Below are positions 56,422 through 64,000 of a stretch of 64,000 nucleotides of DNA, one piece after another (the first letter of the stretch is position 1; every line of letters begins with the position of its first letter). The stretch is taken from contig NC_016791.1 in NCBI RefSeq assembly GCF_000244875.1, forward strand, positions 1,175,501-1,239,500. The letters are read 5' to 3'. The notes under the pieces are model-generated. The model saw only the letters and a list, made by a program, of their open reading frames with translations. It ran no database searches and was not told where the DNA came from. Source of the stretch: Clostridium sp. BNL1100 (GTDB lineage: Bacteria > Bacillota > Clostridia > Acetivibrionales > DSM-1351). The position numbers and the translations under genes are program-made.

Positions 56422-57381
56422 ATGCGATACATAAAGGATTTACAGCCATATAATAAATTCTGGGGGAACTGTATTGTAAATATGTTTCTTTCAATACTAA
56501 CAAAAGTTGATGCCAGCTATGAACCACTTGCATATCTCAATTATTATGAGTATACCTATTACCCTGATAATGTTTTTCATATGGACTACACTCAAGAGTA
56601 CTACAATTTTTTCGCAGAAAATATCTTTAAATATGAAGCATTTAATTTTAAGAATAAAGAGAATTTTATACAAGAATTTAAAGATATTCTCATGAACAAC
56701 TTATATGCAACGCTCAACGTTGATTTATATAATTGGAATAGATTTTCGTATTACTATAATAAAATTCATACATCCCACTTTGCTTTTGTTACAGGTTTTG
56801 ATGAAGAAAAAGATGTTTTTTATGCTTATGAGGATGATGTAAACTTATTTTATGATATAAGAGAAATTCCTACAAATGAAGTAATTCAAGCTTTTCATTC
56901 ACCACTTAAACAAATTAAGACAGATTACAGAATTCTTTCCTTTAAAAATGACTTTATTCCTCCCTACGAAATAGACATAAAACAGTTTATAAAATGTACA
57001 GAGCAACTGATTTACAATTTGGATATGCTTATAGAAAAGCAGGAAGTTGTAAACAAAACAATGATAAATGAGGACGCATCTAAAATTCATCATTACAATT
57101 ATGAGTTTTCCAAGATATCTAACAGGTTAAAAGGGAACAAGCTGCTACTTTGCACACTAAAGGATAAGGGACTATTGGATGAACGCCTAACCGATGAATT
57201 GAATGAAGTATTGGATGAGTCATGTATCACGTGGAAAAATCTCCAGGGTATATATCTTAAACATTGTCTGAGAAATAACTTTGCTGAACTTGATAATATA
57301 GAGGGAAAAATTTCGGATGCCTTTATGACTGAAAAAGAAGTGTGGGAAAAAGTTATTGAAAACCTAAAAAGGCCGGAATAA
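56422..57381 (+). CDS. BtrH N-terminal-like (peptidase C39-like fold) protein
   Basis: 319 residues from ATG at 56422, 7 bases after CGGGTG. NCIVNMFLSILTKVD near the start and HTSHFAFVTGFDEEKDVFYA near 125 resemble the cysteine- and histidine-containing parts of the BtrH N-terminal domain. BtrH is an acyltransferase of butirosin synthesis; stand-alone relatives occur near peptide and polyketide genes. Here no such cluster adjoins; only an acyl-CoA ligase gene is convergent. The C-terminal half is helical and unrecognised. The function is open. Confidence 0.55.
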   Translation: MRYIKDLQPYNKFWGNCIVNMFLSILTKVDASYEPLAYLNYYEYTYYPDNVFHMDYTQEYYNFFAENIFKYEAFNFKNKENFIQEFKDILMNNLYATLNVDLYNWNRFSYYYNKIHTSHFAFVTGFDEEKDVFYAYEDDVNLFYDIREIPTNEVIQAFHSPLKQIKTDYRILSFKNDFIPPYEIDIKQFIKCTEQLIYNLDMLIEKQEVVNKTMINEDASKIHHYNYEFSKISNRLKGNKLLLCTLKDKGLLDERLTDELNEVLDESCITWKNLQGIYLKHCLRNNFAELDNIEGKISDAFMTEKEVWEKVIENLKRPE

Positions 57382-57418
57382 TAAGAATCCCTATAGATTC
57401 TATTACTCCGGCTTTTAT
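57372..57418. terminator. Bidirectional terminator between BtrH-like gene and ligase
   Basis: Arms GGCCGGAATAATAGAATC-like, imperfect (about 57373-57391 with 57396-57413), ending in CCGGCTTTTATTT. It serves both converging genes. Confidence 0.65.
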
Positions 57419-57434
57419 TTATATGTTTATAAAA

Positions 57435-59153
57435 TTAGCCCACATTTTCAACATATCTCTTGATTTTTTTGGTCGTTGTTTTTACAAACTCTTCTTCACG
57501 AATTGTAAAGTCTTTTATTCGCTTATAAAGCGGCATCTGCTTGTTTATTTCCTTGATTTCCCCGTGAATAACCTTGCGTATTTCATCATTTGAAACAATA
57601 TTAAGATTCAGCTTTGCCTTTATCTCATCAATGTCAGGCAAAATCTGTGCATTGACTTCGGTTTCCCCGGTTTCTTCATCAAATCTGCCCCATACAAGGC
57701 TCTCCTTGACAAACTTACTCTTTGCAAGATATGCTTCAACTTCTTCAGGGAATATATTTTTACCGTTCTTTGTGACAATGACATTTTTCTTTCTGCCTGT
57801 AATATAAATAAAGCCTTCATCATCAATATATCCTAAGTCACCGGTATATAAACGGCCGTTTTTTAACACATTTCGGGTTGCTGATGGATTTTCGTAATAA
57901 CCTAACATTACACAATCACCGGATATAACAAATTCTCCAATGCCGTCCTCGCCGATATTTTCAAGCTGTACATCTACCCCTGCAAGCGGCTTTCCGGCGG
58001 AATCATGTCTGAACCCACGGTCATTGTTTACTGCAACTATAGGTGAAAACTCAGTGAGTCCGTAGCCTTGGACTATCCTTATACCCATAGCACATAAATC
58101 ATTCGAAACATCCGGATTTACCGCAGCAGCACCGGAAATAACCAGTCTTACTCTGCCTCCGAAAGTGTTTAAAACTTGTTTGAATAATTTTTTTCGTATA
58201 TCTATTTTAAAGAAATTATATAGAAAATTGCTTATTTCAATTGCAGTATTAAACTTAATTTTACCCATCCTTGTTTTTGAAGCCTGCTTTACTATTTTCT
58301 TGTGCATGTTTTCAAGTATCAGAGGAACCAACATAAGGATTGAAGGTTTTGTCTCCTGCAAGTTTTGAACTATATACTTTAGTCCCTCGTTAAATGACAT
58401 ACAACACCCGCTGTACATCATTACCAAAAAACCTGCCGTACATTCATAGGTGTGATGAAGTGGCAAAATAGAAAGAACACTGTCGGTCTCGTCTATGTAG
58501 AGCATTGATACAACAGCTCTTACGTTGGACACAATGTTCTTGCTTGAAAGCATAACCCCTTTAGCCAAATCAGTTGTACCTGATGTAAAAATAAGGGCAC
58601 ACATGGCAGCAGGGTCTATCTCAGCATCCAGATAACTCCTGTCCCCTTGTTTCATTAAATCTCTGCCCTTTTCAATTAAACATGAATAGGATAGAAACCC
58701 ATCAGATACCTCTTCTTTTTGATCAATGTCTATGTAATATTCAACCCCGGAATTATGGGATAATTTCAACATTTCGCTGCGGTATTTTGATGAAAAAACT
58801 ATTGCACTGACTCCCGCACGTGAAATAAGATTTTCAACCTCATTAAAAGGAAGCTCCTTGTCTAAAGGGACTATAACACCTACTCCGCCTGTTATTGTAA
58901 GGTACGAGGTACACCATTCTGCACTGTTCTGAGACAAAATAGCAATTTTTTTGTCCTTTAAACCTAGACTTATCAATGCCGTACCAAAAGCGTCAATATC
59001 GCTTTTGAGTTCAGTATATGTTTTTCCGTAGTACTCACCATTTTTGTCTTTAATGTAAAATGCGTTTTTATCTCCGAATAATTTTGCGCTTTGAACCATA
59101 AGATCTTTGAGATCAGTGATTTTCCTAGTCTGGTAAATCGGTTCGGTTCTCAT
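57435..59153 (-). CDS. Long-chain acyl-CoA ligase / AMP-dependent synthetase
   Basis: 572 residues of the ANL superfamily. It activates a carboxylic acid to acyl-AMP and then a thioester. The P-loop motif is LIFTSGTTDLAKGVMLS; VQGYGLTEFSPIVAVN, YTGDLGYIDDEGFIYITGR and the C-terminal KTTTKKIKRY lysine complete the core. One AMP motif reads TTDLAKG rather than TTGxPKG. The substrate is probably a fatty acid. AGGAG precedes the ATG. Single gene. Confidence 0.9.
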   Translation of the reverse strand: MRTEPIYQTRKITDLKDLMVQSAKLFGDKNAFYIKDKNGEYYGKTYTELKSDIDAFGTALISLGLKDKKIAILSQNSAEWCTSYLTITGGVGVIVPLDKELPFNEVENLISRAGVSAIVFSSKYRSEMLKLSHNSGVEYYIDIDQKEEVSDGFLSYSCLIEKGRDLMKQGDRSYLDAEIDPAAMCALIFTSGTTDLAKGVMLSSKNIVSNVRAVVSMLYIDETDSVLSILPLHHTYECTAGFLVMMYSGCCMSFNEGLKYIVQNLQETKPSILMLVPLILENMHKKIVKQASKTRMGKIKFNTAIEISNFLYNFFKIDIRKKLFKQVLNTFGGRVRLVISGAAAVNPDVSNDLCAMGIRIVQGYGLTEFSPIVAVNNDRGFRHDSAGKPLAGVDVQLENIGEDGIGEFVISGDCVMLGYYENPSATRNVLKNGRLYTGDLGYIDDEGFIYITGRKKNVIVTKNGKNIFPEEVEAYLAKSKFVKESLVWGRFDEETGETEVNAQILPDIDEIKAKLNLNIVSNDEIRKVIHGEIKEINKQMPLYKRIKDFTIREEEFVKTTTKKIKRYVENVG

Positions 59154-59285
59154 TGACTACACTCCTTTTAAAAAAGCCAGTAGTATTTTTTCAGTTATTT
59201 ACTGCATATAAACATATACTATAATATAAGTATATTTAAATTAAATCAATATATGAGGCTAATAAAAACATAAAAAGTCGGATTT

Positions 59286-60608
59286 TTAATTGAAGTTTCT
59301 TAATTTGTATTTTCTTTTTCTTGATATTTTTCTTAATATAAATCTCATAATAAAAAAGCAAATTACTATAATTACTCCAATTATAACGTATTTAAAGAGA
59401 TTATTGCTTGTTATACCCTTTACATAGTCCTTGGATTTTGATTTTAGTGTTTGTTCAACAGTTCTTGAAGAAACGATATCTACTTTTCCCAGCGTTATGC
59501 CTTCTCTTGTGTACTCGATGCTCCCAAGAACCGTACCTTTTTTAATAGGAGCTTTTACATCCTGCCTGACATTGATTTTTTTATCAAGCTGCCATTCGTT
59601 TTTATCATTAGGTAAAAGTGCCTCAATTACTCCGTTAGTTATAAGATCAATCTTATCCCCATTTGCAGCATCCTTGACGGTGATTTCCTGAATTTTTGTG
59701 GAACGGTCAATAATCATTTGTCTGGAATAGTTTTCGTAGCCTGCCTTTAAAAGAGTTTTTGTAAAATCAAAAACACTTCTATTGGGTTTATTATTTACAC
59801 CGAGTACAACAGAAATCAATTCAAGGCCATCCTTATTTATTGCACTGGAAATAAAATTTGCACCTGCTCGGGAAGTCGAACCGGTTTTTAAACCTGTAAT
59901 GGTAAACTGATTTCTGTCGTCGCCTGTTTCAGGACCGTACTTAAAGGATTGTCCCAGTAATTTATTTGTAGTATTAAGTACATTCCAAGTTTTATGTTTA
60001 TTTGTGGCTGGCAGCATATTAAGCTGCTTCTGGCCTATAATTTCACGAAATAAAGGGTATTTTAAACACTCTTTTGCTATAAGAGCCAAATCTCTTGCAG
60101 AGGAAAAGTGCTCGGCATCTTTTTCATATTCATCAATTCCACAGGGATTAGTGAAAGTCGTATTTTTTGCTCCCGCTTCTAAAGCAACCTTATTCATTTC
60201 TGCCATAAACTTAGATTTATCATTATACAGGTTTTCGGAGATTATGTTGGCAGTTTCATTTGCCGAAACTATCAAAAGAGCGTGAAGCAGATCATTTAAC
60301 GACATCTGTTCTCCAGGCATGATGCCTATATTCATGCCACCTACGCCTATATCGGTAACTGCCTCATTACTTGCGGTCATTACCTGATCCATATTACCTT
60401 CCTTAAGAGCTACTAATGCAGTTGCTATTTTTGTAGTGCTGGCAGGACGCCATTTCAGATCGGGCTTATATTCGTACAAAACACTTCCTGTTTTTGCATC
60501 CATTAGTATGTATGAAGCAGCATCAATGTCGAGATTTGCACAAAATGCAGGTGAGACTTGAAATAGTAATACTATTGATATGATTAATGTTGCCAGTACT
60601 TTCTTCAT
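59286..60608 (-). CDS. D-alanyl-D-alanine carboxypeptidase, DacF-like
   Basis: 440 residues, penicillin-binding protein 5 family. A signal peptide (ends near AFCAN) leads to the catalytic SxxK (S57-K60 in ASTTK), SxN (S115-A-N117) and KTGS (241-244). A PBP5 C-terminal domain (about 300-385) and a membrane anchor with basic tail (YVIIGVIIVICFFIMRFIL) follow. It trims the last D-Ala from peptidoglycan stems. Sporulation-type DacF is likely but not proven. AGGAGG precedes the ATG. Confidence 0.9.
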   Translation of the reverse strand: MKKVLATLIISIVLLFQVSPAFCANLDIDAASYILMDAKTGSVLYEYKPDLKWRPASTTKIATALVALKEGNMDQVMTASNEAVTDIGVGGMNIGIMPGEQMSLNDLLHALLIVSANETANIISENLYNDKSKFMAEMNKVALEAGAKNTTFTNPCGIDEYEKDAEHFSSARDLALIAKECLKYPLFREIIGQKQLNMLPATNKHKTWNVLNTTNKLLGQSFKYGPETGDDRNQFTITGLKTGSTSRAGANFISSAINKDGLELISVVLGVNNKPNRSVFDFTKTLLKAGYENYSRQMIIDRSTKIQEITVKDAANGDKIDLITNGVIEALLPNDKNEWQLDKKINVRQDVKAPIKKGTVLGSIEYTREGITLGKVDIVSSRTVEQTLKSKSKDYVKGITSNNLFKYVIIGVIIVICFFIMRFILRKISRKRKYKLRNFN

Positions 60609-60905
60609 AACTCCTCCTGTGAATAAGTAAATATATTATAAGTATAAAGCAAGAATTCACTTTTTTAAACTTTTTTATAGAGATTTGTTTAAATAATATG
60701 GTAAAATACTAAAATATGTAATATAATATTTATGAAACATTTCTATATTTTCTTTATTTCTTTCCACAGTATAAATTATAAAGCTGAATTTTCAAAGTAT
60801 TATTGGTTGGCAGAGGTGGAAATAAATTTATAAATTTCAACAGCTTTTTCTATTTATTTTAAAATCTTTTATTTTTAAAAAACTTAACATAATAGGAGGT
60901 AGGCT
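60609..60905. other. 297-base divergent intergenic region
   Basis: Strongly AT-rich, between the carboxypeptidase gene (minus) and comEA (plus). It holds several TATAAT-like boxes (near 60722-60727 on the plus strand) without a clear -35. No hairpin or small coding region was recognised. Confidence 0.4.
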
Positions 60906-61658
60906 ATGGAGATATCTGTTTTTGGCAAAAAGATATTTTTAAGTAAAATTCATGCAGTATGTATTATTGCAGTTCTGGTATTAGGTGCAGGTATATTAGG
61001 TTTTATTCTAAAGCAGGTTTATCATCCACTTGAAATACCAATGGTTGAAGAAAAAAACACCGCAATTGTATCAAAGGAGGCGGAGCCTTCAGAAGAACAG
61101 ACCGAGGAGGAAAAAGTACCAGATATCAAAGTCTATGTTACAGGTTGTGTAAACAAACCGGGAGTAGTAATAATAAAAAAGGGACAGATTATTGAAGATG
61201 CCATAAAAAACGCCGGTGGTGCCACCAAACAAGCTGATCTTGATAATATAAACCTGGCGTACCCTTTAAATGAAAATACTATGTTAAGAATCAAAGCCAA
61301 GGGAACGGCAAAAGCAGCAAGCACGGGAAAGACAGGTAATCAGCCTCAATCAGTAAAAGCTACGGGTGGCAATCCCTTAAACAGTGGTGTTGATGTTATA
61401 ATTGACAGCTTGGGAGCTGATGTGGGGGAGAAAGAGAGCAATTCATCGGATGAATCAAAAGCTAAGCTTCTGAATATCAACAAAGCCTCTCAGGCAGAGC
61501 TTGAAGAGCTGCCAAATGTAGGCCCGTCAACTGCAAAAGCTATCATAGAATACAGGGAGCAAAACGGTGGTTTTGTAAAACTAACCGACATTATGAAAAT
61601 AACGGGAATTAAACAAAAGACATTTGATAAAATAAAAAACTACATATGTATCGACTGA
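60906..61658 (+). CDS. comEA: ComEA-like DNA-binding competence protein
   Basis: 250 residues. A membrane anchor (about 15-37), an acidic linker, an SLBB domain (about 75-132: KVYVTGCVNKPGVV) and two C-terminal helix-hairpin-helix motifs (about 190-250: LNINKASQAELEELPNVGPSTAKAIIEYR in parts) give the ComEA layout. It binds double-stranded DNA outside the membrane during uptake. No comEC is adjacent in the window. GGAGGT precedes the ATG. Confidence 0.9.
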   Translation: MEISVFGKKIFLSKIHAVCIIAVLVLGAGILGFILKQVYHPLEIPMVEEKNTAIVSKEAEPSEEQTEEEKVPDIKVYVTGCVNKPGVVIIKKGQIIEDAIKNAGGATKQADLDNINLAYPLNENTMLRIKAKGTAKAASTGKTGNQPQSVKATGGNPLNSGVDVIIDSLGADVGEKESNSSDESKAKLLNINKASQAELEELPNVGPSTAKAIIEYREQNGGFVKLTDIMKITGIKQKTFDKIKNYICID

Positions 61659-61682
61659 TTTTTTTATAGAAATACAAAACAA

Positions 61683-61712
61683 GAAACCGGCCATTTTCAG
61701 CCGGTTCGAAAT
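61683..61712 (+). terminator. Hairpin after comEA
   Basis: AAACCGGC (about 61683-61690) pairs with GCCGGTT (about 61699-61705). The T-run is poor, so it is a likely but not classic terminator. Confidence 0.6.
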
Positions 61713-61838
61713 AATTTAAAGGAGGAAAATATAATTTAATCCATGCACTTATTATATTATTATACTTAGTTAATTCAAATAGTATTAATATACGATTTTC
61801 TTACAATAAAAAACCAAAATGATATGCAATATTAACAA

Positions 61839-61988
61839 TTACTTGACATATAACGGCATAATAAACACTAAAAAAGATATATAAACTAATAATACCGATA
61901 ATGCCGGCAGTACGAAACCTAGAAGTAATAGTTTAAAATATTTCTTTCTCCTGTCTCTCTTACAACGTATAACCCTCTTGTTTCTCAA
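61839..61988 (-). CDS. Small membrane protein, 49 residues, not previously called
   Basis: A TTG at 61988 opens a frame of 49 codons to TAA at 61839. A consensus AGGAGG (61995-62000) stands 6 bases ahead. The product has a very basic N-terminus (MRNKRVIRCKRDRRKKYF) and then one or two hydrophobic stretches (LLLLGFVLPALSVLLVYISF, then LVFIMPLYV). A probable promoter lies upstream. It could be a small membrane regulator, a toxin-like peptide or an anchor. No relative was recognised. The binding site and the clear topology argue for translation. Confidence 0.55.
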   Translation of the reverse strand: MRNKRVIRCKRDRRKKYFKLLLLGFVLPALSVLLVYISFLVFIMPLYVK

Positions 61989-62046
61989 ACTGGTCCTCCT
62001 GCTTTTAAAATGTAATAATAAATATCAATAGCTATATTATTTACAA

Positions 62047-62074
62047 ATAATAGCAAAAATAACATCAAATTCAA
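62047..62074 (-). promoter_or_regulatory. Possible promoter of the small membrane-protein gene
   Basis: Minus strand TTGAAT (62074-62069), a 16-base spacer and TATTAT (62052-62047), divergent from the thrS promoter. Confidence 0.4.
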
Positions 62075-62090
62075 AACAGTTTATGAAGTA

Positions 62091-62120
62091 TTGACATATA
62101 AAAACAGTAAGGAATATAAT
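62091..62120 (+). promoter_or_regulatory. Promoter of thrS
   Basis: TTGACA (62091-62096), an 18-base spacer and TATAAT (62115-62120), placing the start of RNA just before the T-box leader. Confidence 0.8.
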
Positions 62121-62144
62121 AAATAAAAAGATACATTAATATCA

Positions 62145-62356
62145 GCAAAGGCGTTGACGAGAAGAGTAAGTATAAGCTGGGGTTTCAGAGATTGGATATT
62201 ATTAGCTGAAAGTATCCAAACCTTCACTTTACCGAAGACCACCTCCGAGCTGTATCGGTGATAACGTTATAATCAGCGTATTTTTACGCACAGAGCAGAA
62301 AGTAGGGTGGAACCGCGAGATAACTCTCGTCCTTATATAAGGACGGGAGTTTTTTA
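62145..62356 (+). ncRNA. T-box leader of thrS
   Basis: The leader has the conserved start GCGTTGACGAGAAGAGTAAG (about 62152-62171), a long stem I, the T-box core AGGGTGGAACCGCG (62304-62317) and a terminator stem (62322-62335 with 62338-62351) with T-run. In the stem I distal region GAAG-ACC-ACC (62234-62243) offers ACC as a threonine specifier codon; which ACC is used needs folding. Uncharged tRNA-Thr would favour the antiterminator and thrS expression. Confidence 0.93.
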
Positions 62357-62392
62357 TGTCTTATAAAGTATTGCAAAAGGGAGGTTTTGTAC

Positions 62393-64000
62393 ATGATAAA
62401 AATTACCTTGAAAGACGGTATTGTAAAAGAATATCAGGAAGGTATAACAGTCCGTGAAATTGCAGAAAGCATAAGTGCGGGATTGGCCAGAGCAGCATTG
62501 GCCGGAGAAGTTGACGGTAAGGTAACGGAGCTTGATTTTAAACTGGAGAGTGATTGCAGGTTAAATCTTTTAACTTTCGAAGATGAAGGCGGAAGGTTTG
62601 CATACAGACATACCGCTTCCCATGTATTGGCCCAGGCTGTAAAAAGACTGTACCCGAATGCCAAGCTGGCAATAGGGCCTGCAATAGATACCGGATTTTA
62701 TTATGACTTTGAAAGGGAAAAACCATTTTCGTTAGAGGAACTTGATAGCATTGAAAAGGAAATGGAAAAGATAATAAAAGAGGACTTAAAGCTGGAGAGG
62801 TTTGTTCTTCCAAGGAACGAGGCAATAAAGTTCATGGAGGAGAAGGAAGAACCCTATAAGGTCGAACTTATAAAGGACCTTCCGGAAGGAGAAGAAATAT
62901 CCTTTTACAAACAGGGTGATTTTACAGACCTTTGTGCAGGGCCTCATTTATCCGGGACAGGTAAATTAAAAGCCGTAAAATTGCTTTCTGTTGCAGGTGC
63001 CTATTGGAGAGGCAATGAGAAGAATAAAATGCTTCAGAGAATATATGGTACAGCCTTCCCCAAGAGAAGCCAGCTGGATGAATACCTTTTCAGAATTGAA
63101 GAGGCAAAAAAGCGTGACCATAGAAAGCTGGGAAGGGAGCTGGATTTATTCGATATATTGGACGAAGGCCCTGGCTTCCCGTTTTTTATGCCAAAAGGTA
63201 TGGTTCTTCGCAATCTTCTTGAGGATTTCTGGAGATCGGAACACAAAAAAGGCGGATATCAGGAGATTAAAACACCTGTTATCCTGAACAAGGAGCTCTG
63301 GCTGAGATCAGGACACTGGGACACTTATAAAGAGAATATGTATACTGTTGATATTGATGAACAGGAATATGCCATAAAACCCATGAATTGTCCTGGAGGA
63401 ATTCTTGCATTTAAACGTAAACTACATTCTTACAGGGACTTGCCTCAAAGAATGGGAGAACTGGGTCTAGTACACAGGCATGAGCTTTCAGGGGCACTTC
63501 ACGGATTGATGAGAGTAAGGTGCTTTACACAGGATGATGCACACATTTTTATGACACCTGAGCAGATAACTGATGAAATTGTTGGCGTTATAAATTTAAT
63601 TGATGATTTCTATAAAGTTTTTGGATTTAAATACAATGTAGAATTATCTACAAGACCCGAAAACTCAATTGGCTCGGATGAAATGTGGGAATTATCTACA
63701 CAGGGACTTAAAAAAGCATTGGATTTAAAAGGAATTAAGTACACTGTAAATGAGGGAGACGGTGCATTTTACGGGCCGAAGATAGATTTCCATCTGGAGG
63801 ATTCGATTGGACGTACATGGCAATGCGGAACCATTCAGTTGGATATGAACCTGCCGGAACGATTCGACCTCAGTTATATTGGCCCAGACGGTGAAAAGCA
63901 CAGACCTGTAATGATTCACAGGGTTGTTTTCGGTAGCATAGAAAGATTTATAGCCATACTAACAGAACATTTTGCAGGTGCGTTTCCAACGTGGCTGAGT
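62393..64000 (+). CDS. thrS: Threonyl-tRNA synthetase (3' end outside window)
   Basis: 536 codons are present of about 635. It charges tRNA-Thr. The TGS domain covers about 1-62, the editing domain has HTASH (73-77) and DLCAGPH, and the class II core has [25 protein letters not shown] and FTQDDAHIF, which include the zinc-binding cysteine and histidine. The ATG at 62393 follows AAAGGGAGG by 8 bases. Expression is set by the T-box upstream. Confidence 0.97.
   Translation, partial: MIKITLKDGIVKEYQEGITVREIAESISAGLARAALAGEVDGKVTELDFKLESDCRLNLLTFEDEGGRFAYRHTASHVLAQAVKRLYPNAKLAIGPAIDTGFYYDFEREKPFSLEELDSIEKEMEKIIKEDLKLERFVLPRNEAIKFMEEKEEPYKVELIKDLPEGEEISFYKQGDFTDLCAGPHLSGTGKLKAVKLLSVAGAYWRGNEKNKMLQRIYGTAFPKRSQLDEYLFRIEEAKKRDHRKLGRELDLFDILDEGPGFPFFMPKGMVLRNLLEDFWRSEHKKGGYQEIKTPVILNKELWLRSGHWDTYKENMYTVDIDEQEYAIKPMNCPGGILAFKRKLHSYRDLPQRMGELGLVHRHELSGALHGLMRVRCFTQDDAHIFMTPEQITDEIVGVINLIDDFYKVFGFKYNVELSTRPENSIGSDEMWELSTQGLKKALDLKGIKYTVNEGDGAFYGPKIDFHLEDSIGRTWQCGTIQLDMNLPERFDLSYIGPDGEKHRPVMIHRVVFGSIERFIAILTEHFAGAFPTWLS

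Overview
The window is ordinary chromosomal DNA from a low-GC, spore-forming Firmicute. It looks like a mesophilic member of the Clostridia close to Ruminiclostridium / Clostridium cellulolyticum; that is inferred from gene order and protein style, not from a database search. The evidence includes strong AGGAGG ribosome binding sites, frequent TTG and GTG starts, sporulation and germination genes (CotH-like, CwlJ, GerQ, GerMN, DacF-like), and typical clostridial leaders (L20, L21, T-box). Both window edges cut a gene: a CotH-like protein on the left and thrS on the right.

Layout. 1-2.6 kb: a CotH-like tail, a VTC polyphosphate polymerase-like protein, a DUF4956 membrane protein and a PAP2 phosphatase, apparently one operon. 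2.7-5.2 kb: two membrane glycosyltransferases. 5.2-6.5 kb: thyA-folA. 6.5-7.9 kb: infC-rpmI-rplT behind an L20-type leader with an attenuator hairpin. 8-13.4 kb: a Y-family polymerase, a PilZ protein, an acyltransferase, tRNA-Pro and a MacB-like transporter. 13.7-20.6 kb: a radical SAM protein and its partner, rng, an L21 leader, rplU-prp-rpmA, obgE and yhbY. 21-26 kb: DUF4364, a QueG-like Fe-S protein, and a folate cluster (folE, an HD hydrolase, folP, folB, folK) followed by cobO. 26-34.5 kb: glgA, a TSCPD protein, YtxH/DUF948 proteins, a PP2C-like membrane protein with an outside LysM domain, a large YcdB/SLH-like surface protein, a Dabb protein and a deacetylase lipoprotein. 34.7-41.2 kb: two small unknown genes, argGH (minus), ruvCAB and queH. 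41.3-46.5 kb: an amidase, a GerMN lipoprotein, rph, rdgB, a phosphodiesterase, tRNA-Gly and tRNA-Arg. 46.5-52.2 kb: DUF2971, cwlJ-gerQ, mtnN, a ferredoxin-like protein divergent from a Crp/Fnr regulator, and an SPFH/ribbon-helix-helix pair. 52.3-64 kb: nadD-yqeK-LytR_C-rsfS, an ABC-F ATPase, a BtrH-like protein, an acyl-CoA ligase, a DacF-like carboxypeptidase, comEA, a previously uncalled 49-codon membrane-protein gene, and thrS behind a Thr T-box.

Functional links. thyA-folA and the fol cluster together cover most of folate synthesis and use, and the HD hydrolase sits where the dihydroneopterin triphosphate phosphatase step lacks an assigned gene. Translation is strongly represented (infC operon, L21/L27 with the L27-processing protease, Obg, YhbY, RsfS, thrS, tRNAs), with three leader RNAs visible. 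No prophage, insertion sequence, CRISPR array or defence island is recognisable. The best novelty candidates are the CotH/VTC/DUF4956 locus, the degenerate PP2C-LysM protein, the HD protein in the fol operon, the shared argG/ruvC promoter palindrome, and the small membrane protein upstream of thrS.
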